Of a stretch of DNA of 64,000 bases, positions 11,450 to 22,300 are shown one piece after another. Each line of letters opens with the position of its first letter. Position 1 is the first letter of the stretch. Origin of the DNA: Saxidomus purpurata (taxonomy: Eukaryota; Mollusca; Bivalvia; Venerida; Veneridae); NCBI GenBank assembly GCA_022818135.1, contig JAFMSR010000002.1, positions 50,944,412 through 51,008,411 on the forward strand, in the 5' to 3' direction. Both the position numbers and the translations under genes were made by a program. The notes under the pieces are model-generated. The model had not been told where the DNA came from. It saw only the letters and a list, made by a program, of their open reading frames with translations, and did not search any database.

Positions 11450-12215
11450 ATAGATTACCCATATTGTAAACATATTGCCGTATAACTTCATACATTGTAC
11501 ATTTCACGATTACTTTTACGATCAAAAATTTAATAAGATTCGTACTTCATTTACATTGATTGAAAACGTGAAACAATTTCAAATCTGACATACATACGTC
11601 CTTGAAATGTCTTCTTGTAGATCTTTCTTTGTTGTTGATCACCAGATACTGATGCTCTGATATGTCATACCACGATCTTTATACTGATGAATAGTCGACA
11701 AAGATCTTGTCAAAGATAAAAAACTTGCTAATGATTAGTTCCTTCCTCAATTTAGATGACATTTTCTTAATTACTCCATTAGCTTAATATCAATTACGCA
11801 CTAATTACTAGTCATACTCTAATTTGCAATTCAAATTAGATTGACACTTATTCTAACGAAAATCTGTTAAGTTACTGGTCAACTATCGTATATCTTTTCA
11901 GAGTGTAATTTTGTTTTATAACATTATTTGATTGTACAGTGGTCAACTCAAATATAGCTCCGTATAGTGGTGCGTTTATTATATCTTTCGCACTGTGTGT
12001 GGAATGCGTACTAAATTGTTGAGTTAATAAAAGATTTGCTGTAATAAACCTAAATGTTTGAATTTGTTAATGTTTTAAATATATAGGCTCATTTTAATTG
12101 CATACGTTTGGTTAGATTAAAACGTAACTTTAAATAGTAAACATTTTGATTGGCGGGAAACTACGTAAAAATGAAGCGACGACCATTAGTATAATATTTA
12201 ACAAGACTCGGTAGA
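11450..12215. repeat. Duplicated noncoding unit, copy 2
   Basis: About 765 bases. It begins near GATAAGACTCGATAGATTACC and runs through CACCAGATACTGATGCTCT, GTGGTCAACTCAA and a terminal part with TAAATAGTAAACATT. It lies head-to-tail with copy 3. Copies differ by scattered substitutions and small indels, so the duplication is not very recent. Confidence 0.75.
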
Positions 12216-13015
12216 TTACCCATATATTGTAAACATATTGCCGTGAACATAAAATACGAAACGAAACACATACATTTCACGATTATATTTATCATCAAAT
12301 ATTTAGTTAGATTCGTACTTTAATATAGAATCTGATTGAAAACGTCAAAATAAAACAAACCTTACTATATATACCTCTCTTGAAAAATTCTTTCTGTATA
12401 TCTTTCTTTGTTGCTAATCACCAGATACTGATGCTCTATGATATGTCATACCACGATGCTTTATACTGATGAACATTCAACAACTAAAGATCTTTTCAAA
12501 GATGAGAAAACTTGCTAATGATTAGTTCCTTCCTCAATCTAAGATGACATCTCTATAATTACTCATTAGCTCATTAATTACTCTCTAATTACTCGTCATA
12601 CTCTAATTTACGATTCAAATTTGATTGACACTAATTCTAACGAGAATCTGTTGCCGGTCAACTAGATCTACAGTAGATATGTTTTCGAATTTCCGTTTTA
12701 TGGCATTGAGTTATACGGTTATTTAGTTGTTTAGTGGTCAACTCACGTACAGTTTCATAAAGTGGTGTGTTTATTATATCTTTCGCACTGTATGTGGAAT
12801 ATGTATTAAATTGTTGATATTAGCAGTAATTAACCTGTACGTTTAATTTTCTTGATTGTACATGTGGTATAGATTATATAAGACGCAAGCGGAAATAGTG
12901 AACATTTCTTGACGGCGGGTGACTAATGTCAAATAAAATACAATGTAATGACCTATTTGTCGAAGAAAAATGGGGATAAAAACAGACATTGAATATTCAA
13001 ACGTTACATAACATT
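12216..13015. repeat. Duplicated noncoding unit, copy 3
   Basis: This is the fullest copy, beginning with AAGACTCGGTAGATTACCC and ending near AACAGACATTGAATATTC. It defines the order of segments and shows that copy 1 (1-446 plus 3663-3935) was interrupted. No common reading frame. Confidence 0.75.
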
Positions 13016-13387
13016 CCCCGGTCACAGTTTGTTTGAAGTTTATTACCATGAAATGAAATTAGCATGCTATTTTAACAATCAAAGAAGAAAGAGAAGTACA
13101 CATATATCCATGCAAATAAATACAAAAAGGAAAACAATTATAAACGAAACAATTACTTTATATCATCGAAACCAAACCGGCACATATACTACTGCTTGCA
13201 TGTAAGTGACTTAAACGCACAACTTAAAAAATCAGACTACTTAAAAATTACAAAGTTAAAAATTCAAACATGCTAAAACATCTCTCCACCTAATGCGTGA
13301 CTCAAAATCCCATCTGATTATGCTGAAGTAAATTATCCATTAATTGTTTGTAAAAGTTTGAAATAAATCAAAGAAAAAATGAAACAA

Positions 13388-14032
13388 GATGCTGTCTCGA
13401 CTATTGTGGGTGCTTGCTAACAAAACAAAACTTTTATCAGTTTAATAGCAAAACGAAATTCTGCTAACTAAGTATGAACTAGGAAAGTTGATTCATAAAC
13501 AAAGTCAAAATCTATCACAATATATTTATTTTTTGGTAAATTAATTGTTTGATAAAAAATGTACCCCTGAACATTGCTAAGTTTGATATAACTACCATAA
13601 ATGTTACTGAGATATGTGCATGGAAGTACCTTGCATGCTAAACTTTAACCGAATTTTCAAAGTCAAACAAGGGCCATAATGTGTACTAAATTTATACAAG
13701 AGATATCTGACTTAGTTTCAAGTCAATAGCATAAGTGGTTACTGAGATATATGCATGATAGTACCTAGCAGGCAAAACTTTAACCAAATTTTCAAAGTCA
13801 AACAAGGGCCATAATTTGTACTAAATTTATACAAGAGTTATCTGTCTTGATTGTATGACACCCCTAAAGACATGAACAAAGTTTCAAGTCAATATCATAA
13901 GTGGTTACTGAGATATATGCATTATAGTACTTAGCAGGCAAAACTTAATCCAAAGCTGCAACGCCGATGCCGACGCCGACGCACAAGTGACTGTAATAGC
14001 TCTCCATATTCTCCGAATAGTCGAGCTAAAAA
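13388..14032 (+). repeat. Dispersed repeat family A (TIR plus internal ~165-bp units)
   Basis: It starts GCTGTCTCGACTATTGTGGG and ends CCGAATAGTCGAGCTAAAAA, so the tips carry the inverted word CTCGACTATT. The interior holds diverged copies of a roughly 165-base unit containing GTGGTTACTGAGATAT, AGTACCTAGCAGGCAAAAC and CAAACAAGGGCCATAAT. The same unit makes up the larger copy at 46501-47508. Confidence 0.75.
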
Positions 14033-15026
14033 CTATGTCCAATTCTCAAAATCAACCAAATCCATCACAATTTATGTTACAGGTCACACTCAGCATCTTA
14101 ATTAAGCATACAGTATGAAGAAGGGTATTAGATGAATAAATGATTTCAGTTATGAAGTGATAGATTTGATAATTTCAAAGTAAAGGCCCTAAACACAAAA
14201 CTTAACAAACGCAGACGACAACGACGACGAAAATGAAATATGCTCGTCATATAGTACTAATATGTTTACAGGTCTAGCTACTTTCTTAAAGGTGGATAAT
14301 CAGATTTTGGCCATGTAATAGATTTGTTTGAAACTTTAACATCTGATCATTTACACTCATTTATGTTCACTAAGCTCTTATTTTAAGTAAGATTTTCACT
14401 GGAGGTATTTTTAAAATTTGATTTCCCTATCCTGGTTGCCGAACCAAGACAGAGTTATTTTATCATAAGTAAAAATTTGATACACATACTTTGCCTGAGG
14501 AAATATATAAATATAGGGCCTATTGTATTATGGTTGTGAAATATTTGCATTTAAATTACATATTTAGATGGAATTCATTAGAAATGCAAGTCTGAACAAA
14601 TATTATTACCTCCCTTCAATTATCTTGGGTGCGCACCCAAGATAGAGTGCAAATAAATGAATTCAGAAGCTACACGTAGTTTTAAAACTTGCATTTTGGT
14701 TCAGAATATTGAAATATGTGTATATCTATCCAATTCAAATGTAAAAGTAGAAATTATATTGAAATAAGAAAGAAATACTCGACGCTTTCAATACTTTCAT
14801 ATTAAAGGGGAGTAATAACAAAATTTTATAAAAGTTAATAAAATGTAAATTTCTGATAGGGATCTAACTCTATGAAATGGGCCTTTTTGTTCATTAAATA
14901 AATCTCTAACAGAATATATAAAAAGTAAAAATTGTCATGAAATGTTGCTTAAAAGTAAATGTTATTGAACACCTTTAATATAACTGATTCTACCAATGAA
15001 AAAGTAAAGGTTCTTTATATATAACA
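14033..15026. other. Intergenic up to the assembly gap
   Basis: AT-rich DNA with no exon recognised. The stretch 14653-14715 (GAATTCAGAAGCTACACGTA and following) recurs at about 59334-59400, so it belongs to another dispersed repeat. Confidence 0.45.
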
Positions 15027-15526
15027 NNNNNNNNNNNNNNNNNNNNNNNNNNNNNNNNNNNNNNNNNNNNNNNNNNNNNNNNNNNNNNNNNNNNNNNNNN
15101 NNNNNNNNNNNNNNNNNNNNNNNNNNNNNNNNNNNNNNNNNNNNNNNNNNNNNNNNNNNNNNNNNNNNNNNNNNNNNNNNNNNNNNNNNNNNNNNNNNNN
15201 NNNNNNNNNNNNNNNNNNNNNNNNNNNNNNNNNNNNNNNNNNNNNNNNNNNNNNNNNNNNNNNNNNNNNNNNNNNNNNNNNNNNNNNNNNNNNNNNNNNN
15301 NNNNNNNNNNNNNNNNNNNNNNNNNNNNNNNNNNNNNNNNNNNNNNNNNNNNNNNNNNNNNNNNNNNNNNNNNNNNNNNNNNNNNNNNNNNNNNNNNNNN
15401 NNNNNNNNNNNNNNNNNNNNNNNNNNNNNNNNNNNNNNNNNNNNNNNNNNNNNNNNNNNNNNNNNNNNNNNNNNNNNNNNNNNNNNNNNNNNNNNNNNNN
15501 NNNNNNNNNNNNNNNNNNNNNNNNNN
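15027..15526. other. Assembly gap, 500 N
   Basis: A run of exactly 500 N is the usual placeholder for a gap of unknown size between contigs. It cuts off the 5' side of the transporter exon that starts right after it. Confidence 0.98.
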
Positions 15527-15941
15527 GATGGCCATATTTGCTGACGATAATCCTTTGGCACTTTGGGTTCTTATTCAACCGATCGGGTTCTTTTGGGGGC
15601 CATTGTGGCCTACTGGTGTAGCATGGACAGACTACCACATGGAATTAACAGGTATGGGAATGGCAACCCAAATGCTGGGGGCGGCAGTTGGGCATATATT
15701 TCATATGCGCCTAATCGGTTACTTGTACGATAATATTGGACCACTTACGTACTTGTATCATGTGGCCGGAAGTGCGATATTTGGATTCATTTTAGCAGTG
15801 GCCTTAGATATAATAGGAGCAAGGCACGGAAATAGGTTCAACTCTATTTCTGACGAAACAAAGGAACAAGCGGCCGAAGAAGAAGAGCTCCAGTTTCAAA
15901 AGAAAGAAACTGAAGTCGAAAGGTATACGACCAGACTTTAG
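15527..15941 (+). CDS. Major-facilitator transporter, C-terminal part (partial)
   Basis: The reading frame is open from the gap edge to TAG at 15939-15941, giving about 137 residues. It holds three hydrophobic segments (around residues 10-33, 43-66 and 76-96), with GPLWPTGVAW at the end of the first. A Gly-rich second helix runs into RLIGYLYDNIGP, and a charged cytosolic tail rich in Glu and Lys closes the protein. This is the layout of the last three helices of a 12-helix major-facilitator protein. The PxGVAW motif and position suggest the MFSD4/sodium-dependent glucose transporter-like branch, but that is inference. The Met at 15528 is probably internal, since most of the protein is missing into the N gap. 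Substrate unknown. Confidence 0.7.
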
Positions 15942-16046
15942 TTTTTCATTTATTTCTTTGTACCTTGAAGTAACTTGTGTTGTAAACTGCAATCTTGGTA
16001 ACGACTGCATGCGCCGCTTGTTAGAGACGTGTCCTAACCGAATTGA

Positions 16047-16068
16047 AATAAACTATAACTTTAATAAA
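16047..16068 (+). promoter_or_regulatory. Polyadenylation signals of the transporter gene
   Basis: Two AATAAA hexamers (16047-16052 and 16063-16068) lie about 110-125 bases after the transporter stop codon, a normal 3'-end arrangement. Confidence 0.55.
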
Positions 16069-16450
16069 GTGATATTACCCTTAAAAGTGATGCTCATATT
16101 TTCCAGAGACATTTAAAGCGCTGGTTTATTCACTTGACAATGTACTCTTAGAAAAAAGAATAAAAAATGTCTAAAATATATGAATCCGTAAAACACTTTA
16201 TTCCTATTGAATATAGAAACAAATGTTTGACTATTATTGTAAGAGTTTTTCATTTCTTTCTGTAAACAAGAGAAATAATTCGGCATTATTTCAAATTCTT
16301 GGAATGATTTTAACGCATGGCAATACTAGTCAGTTATGACGGTGAGCCATTATCGAAGATGATGGTAATGATGAAGATTAAGAAGCATTTAATACAATTG
16401 TGTGTTAAGCATCCTAGTGTAATATATTTGTTTCAGATTAATACAGAGGT

Positions 16451-16885
16451 GGCCCCAATTTAACGAAAATACTTAAGTAAATACTTAGTAACATGCTTAA
16501 CTTATTTCAACACTTATCAGCCCCTTGCATGTATATTCATTTAACAAATTAAACTTTTTCAGAATCGTATTTAACCATTTATCACAATTATGAATACACT
16601 TCTTAGTATTTGTGGAGGAAATGTTTTTTTAGCAAGTAATTTACACCAAGTAAATTCTTAAGATTCTTAAAATTCTTAACTTGTACTCAAATGAATTTTT
16701 GCTCAATCGGACTTACATTTAGTATTGTATAATATTTTTTGTTCTTTCAACATGTTAATTTTATTGAAAAATATACTATTGTTTAAAATGACTACAAGAA
16801 ACATTATTATTTTTAGTGACAATTACACTTCAAAATAACTTACTCAGCTAAGTATTTACTTAAGTATTTTCGTGAAATTGGGGCC
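16451..16885. mobile_element. MITE with ~38-bp terminal inverted repeats
   Basis: The left end (GGCCCCAATTTAACGAAAAT and on to AAATACTTAG) and the inverted right end match over about 38 bases with a single mismatch. The element is 435 bp, AT-rich and noncoding. I could not identify a clear target duplication, so the superfamily is not assigned. Confidence 0.8.
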
Positions 16886-17094
16886 TGCTTCCTGTTGACA
16901 TATTAGGAAAAGGTTTGAAAAGCCAGAGATAACTTTCAACGTAGTGTGACCGATGGAGAGAGAATCTATCCATGCACTCGGGTGTTCGTTTGAGGGAAAC
17001 GAGTTGTGTCCTCTTGTACCCAAATGAGGGAAACGAGTCATTCATGCTCTCTGGTTCCAAATAGTTGTTGTAAGAGTTTAACGGCCGATCAAAC

Positions 17095-17312
17095 CATATT
17101 TTGGTGTTGTTGTTTTTTTCAGGTGGGCAGTTAACCTAAACACCGATCCTGGGAAGAACCAATTCTAGATCCTATCCTCCGTAAGACAATGCCAACTTTC
17201 TCATCTAAGAGACATAGTCGTTGACAGGGCTCGAACCCATGACCCTCATTCTATGAGAGGTCACAGTGATTTCAAGTCAGCAACTCTAACCACTCGATCA
17301 TGGAGGCGGACT
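17095..17312 (-). mobile_element. tRNA-derived SINE
   Basis: On the minus strand the head reads ATGATCGAGTGGTTAGAGT (A-box), then GCTGACTTGAAATCA (anticodon-like TGA) and GGGTTCGAGCCCT (B-box), followed by a non-tRNA body down to about 17095. The anticodon region matches that of the SINE at 1997-2124, so they are the same family. Confidence 0.7.
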
Positions 17313-17319
17313 AAAGAGG

Positions 17320-19337
17320 AAATAACCATGCCCTCAGGCATTCCTGTATTTAACGCACCTTTGTGGATTGCAGGCAGAGGATCACCAAGGATATCTATAT
17401 ATTTCCCTTTTGGTTGTAATGGCAATATGACAAGGTTGACTGTGCCGTCAGATTTATTTGAAAATATTCTGTGAACGGCTTTTCCAAAGATTATCTTTAC
17501 CAAGTTTTGTCAAAAATAGCCAAGTGGATTTTGAAAAGAAGAAGTCATTGACAATGGAAAACGTACCTAAGATGTATGGTACTCGCTGTATCTCACGATA
17601 AACACTATATGCCCTGGTAGGCTAATAAACAAAGATCATTATGTGCACAATATCTCTTAAAATAATTCAGTAAAGGTTAGGTCAACACAAAAAATCAAAG
17701 ATTATTTATTTCAAAACATGTATTGCACTTTCTAAGCATGTAAAGCTGAAATCACATGCTGCCAAAATGTGTCTCTTCAGATATGTTTTTAACATGATAT
17801 TAATAAAAATGAGATACAAAACATTGTCAAAAAAGTATACTGTAACTACCTCAACTGAACGTATAATCTCTTTCCTGTACAGAACCTATGGTGAAAAATG
17901 CCTCATTTTACCGCAATTAATCAAAATAGGGGCTTTCTGTGATAAATCGCATCCATTCATTTATTGTTCAACAACAACTCTACACAGATTATTGAATGGT
18001 TTACGGTACTGCAGTATATTTTAAACCACTGATTATATCGATAACCACTGGGAATACATAGCTGAAACTTTTAGGTTACCATAAATTATAATACTTCCAA
18101 AGATTTTTTGGGGGTAATTTAGTTTGACATCAGTTTTAGGGTACATGTATGTCCCTATAATTGTAACAATCATGAAGGTAATGCAAGTCTAAAGGAAATG
18201 AAGTTTTAATTTCTGAATTCCAATTCAAATAACATTCAGCCTGATGACACAAACACTTTTAAATATGCATTATTTCTGGTATAGATGTTGTTTCAGATGC
18301 AAACTGCTTCTGGATACCCACAGATACACTGTACTATACTCAAGGTCAGTTGCCGCACTTCTTAGTGAAAGACAGTACATATAATATCACTGACAGCCCA
18401 TAAGAGCAGTAAAAAGACTGAGTAAATTTCAGCTACAATTAGTTATAATAACATGTAAAATCTGAGATGAGGTAAAAATATAAACAAGCTTTGAATGAAC
18501 AAAAAAATCAAGTAGCAAATCTAGTTCAAATTTACAGCAATTTCTTTGAAATAATAACACTTGCCTCTTCCAGACTTACATAAAGGGAGAACAAATTATT
18601 ACATGAATTTTGAATCAACAATCCCATAGGATATTGCTTGTCTTCAAAACAAGTCATAATACAACAAACAACCTTTAGAAAGAACTGTTAATAAATATAT
18701 GAGCACTGAATCATAACTCAATGTAAACCAACAAGAAACTCAGCTTCTTTTTATGCAAAGGTCTATAACTCTTTCATTGCCACACTGAACAAATGAACAT
18801 TATACTCAAATATATTGTGACAGTCTATTTTAAATTTATATTCGGTTTTCAGACATGTCATAGTAGAAAGGTTTCGGATTGCAAAGGTAATTCTGTATTA
18901 GATAAAGAAGGAAAAATTTCGGAACTGTGGGAAACATTCGATTTAGACAGTTTTCTGGATTAGAGTATGGATTAGGAATGTCGCACTGTTTCTAAACAAA
19001 GATTAATACATGAAGGCTGATTTTACCCACCTTTTTCTTTCCTTCTTTAAGAGTGAATAAAATTATGTTATTCAAATAAGCTACAGTTCAACCTGTCTTA
19101 AGCAACCAGTCAAGAAATACAGCCAAGGTGGTCATTTAATACAGGTTAATATTTGTAAAATTATTTAATTGTTACGTATAATGTATAAGAGCTGAAGACA
19201 GGCAGCTGCATATTTCAGGTGACTATCCACACAAGCTCAACTATATAGCTAACACAACCTAGTGTTTTTGGCAGTCTTGGAAAAATAATTAATCATTATA
19301 TACATGATTGTACAAATCTTTGAGCACACGTCACTGA
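17320..19337. other. Intergenic between the transporter and LRRC20; no gene seen
   Basis: Only short nonhomologous reading frames occur. The part nearest 19337 is presumably the 3' untranslated region of LRRC20. The motif CAACCTGTCTTAAGCAACCA at about 19088 looks like a dispersed repeat end. Confidence 0.45.
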
Positions 19338-22300
19338 CTACTCTAGCTCCTCCAACTGTTTCCCTACAGGGTCCGAATCTCCTATATGGACTGTAAACAC
19401 TTCAATGTCTCTAAGTTGTTGCTGTATCTCCACAGGTAATGGATTATCCTGAAGATCTATCTCCCTTAGCGAGGCCATCTTTTTTTAATCTCTCGACATC
19501 AAGTTCTGAAAGTTAATTATTCTTTTCAAATTGGCCACAAACTTACTAATGTTTCATTTCAATAACTATGTAACTTTTTAACAAACAGAAAGACAAACGT
19601 TAGTCTTTTTCAAGAAAGTCTTTGTTAGGCCACATTTCGTTTTAAAGCTTAGACCCCCCACAGTGGCTGAGTAGTTAAATTCAATGAGTCGTACTCATTA
19701 AAGCTAAAGATCAGAGTCCAGTAGGCTTTAACTAGTACTTCCCAGGAACAAAGGTTATATAATCTGCTCACCTTGGCCCAATGGAAGGTATATTGTTGAA
19801 ATGGGTATTATTAAATCCCCACGAATAAAAGGTATCTTTAGTCAAGGGCAGTCAAATAATCTGATTCAGAACATGTTTCATCCTTTTATTAACCAGTTTT
19901 GCAAACCTCACACTCACTCTTGTACATAAATTAGACATACAAAAACAGACATCCAGGTGACAACCATAAATCGACGGTTAAGCTCAAAACAGTGGTATGT
20001 CCTTCATTTCATATACAGTACAGCACAGGCGAAACCCCACGCATATGCGTCCATGCGGCATGTAAATAAGAGTCTGAAAGCATGGAGATGCGGCGGGAAA
20101 TCAAACGCGTGACGCGACATTGCAAATTGTATGCGGCATTCAATTGCCGCATCTGAAAGACAAAATAGCAATCAAGCGCATTCAAGCGCGACAACGAGTC
20201 CCGCCGAGTGATGCCGCGTGACGCGACGTTATGCGGCATGTCATTTTCTATACAGGTAAAAGCGATGAAATAAAAAATATGTACTATATTGCATTGTACA
20301 TATGTATGAAACTGTGTTTTTCAATAATGATGTACACTGTATTCCATATTGTAACCAATAAAATTTCAGTCTTAAATGATTTTAGTAATTACATGTGTAT
20401 ACCAGTTAGTTTTAGTAACCATAAAGAGCATGTTTGTAGAAACGTGTTTGAGAACTGTGAGATGAAAAAGAAATACCCATACGATTATTTTTAATGAATT
20501 ATCTTAATGCAGAGATCGACAAATACTACATTGAATGACAGAGTACGACCAAAAAGACAAATGATAAGAATAACATTAAAGCATCGTGATCACTTTAACT
20601 GTTGATAATTGAAAAAAAAGATGCTTAAAAGAATCACGACAGAACTAAGTATTTACTGTAAATTAACGCTGAAATACATGAGAATGGGATTAACTTATCC
20701 ACTTCTTAATGGACATGGTAGATTTATTTTCACGCAAGTAAGCAGAAATAAGTGTAAATACAGAATGGGGATGAAAAAAATAATAAAAAGCTTTTTCTCA
20801 AATTATACTTTAAAACTGCTATAAATGGATAGAAAATGATCTCACTAAGAAAAAGAATACCCACAACCCCATGTTTATTTTTTAAAATAGTTTTACAATC
20901 ATTTTTTCGTATGTATGTGATGTGCTTGTTGCTTTTAGTTTACGTAAAAATAGCCCGGCAGCGATGAGAGATCAGCAGTTAAGTATAAGGTTATTTTTCA
21001 CCGGTATTGGGCGGAAATTTGTACCTCGAATCTTTATGTACATGTATGATATATGCGGTAATGACACTTTATATATATAAAGTATATCCTATATCTTTCT
21101 CTCTTTCTCTCTCTCTCTCTCTCTATTTATTCGTGTCTCGAGAGTGATAAATGTACTCTTTTAAACTAAAGTACGTTTTGCAACCTAGAAAATATAAATA
21201 GGTATAGATTTAAATTACAAATACTTAGTATTGATTTCATCGGCGAATGATCAAGCGACGGAAATCAGTTCAGATTTGTGTTATCATGAAACGTTGATAT
21301 GTACATGTTTATCACTAATAGAGAATGATAACACACGGACATAATCATTTTCCAGTTTCTAAATTTATAGTAAGGCGGGATGATTGCCAGAAGTATGTGA
21401 CGTACAAATGCATTACGAGTAATCATCACTGTTTCATAAAATATACATGTAGATATCCTCTACTGTCCAACCTAGGGAGACCACTGCTGACCATGGATTC
21501 TAAGTAATGAAAAACAAACACTAAGAACATATATTTATTTAAACAGAAATAAAAAGTAGGTGTCGTATTTACCAATGATACTCTCTATCGTATGTTTTAA
21601 TAATAATAATAATTTTTGGCAATAATGTATATAACTTTTATTTACGCACATACTGTTCTAGTGGTAAGAGCCACTGACTTGAGCCTACATAAATTGAGCC
21701 TAGTACCGACGGTGTGAGAAAACATAGTACCGGTATACAGTAAACTCTCCGGGATCTATTAAATGTGTTCCTTATATCATTGAGTTCCTTATATCCATAT
21801 ATCGACGTTCCTTATATATATCAAACTAAAATACATATCGAACAAGTATGTTTATAGTCAAATCCCAACCATCAACTTACAGTTGCTTTTGATTGTTCTA
21901 CCACCTTTGGAACAGTTATAAATATCTATAACTGTTATCCTTTTCTATATCCGTATGTAAAATAATTGCAAAGATTAATAAAGCATAAAAAAGACGGTTC
22001 ATGTTTTCATTGGCAATACTGAAACAAAAAGTTTTTGTATTTGATACAATTGAATGATGCCGATTTTCGCTTAATTGCCATAACTTGAACATTTAACATG
22101 TTTTTTTTTCTCCCAAAATGGGATTTCACCCGGTCTGCATGCTTTTAAAGAAACGCTCATAATTGTTTATTAAAAATATTATCACTTTAACATTTTACTT
22201 AGCAATTGTGTTGGTATTCTCTTTTAACTAGTTTATCAAAAGGTTATACATGTGAAGTGTAGAAGACTATATCCGAAGTTTCCTTATAAACGGAGTACGA

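Noticed and set aside
14962..15638. Minus-strand open frames of about 180-207 codons
   Set aside because: They consist almost entirely of the N gap and contain no real codons.
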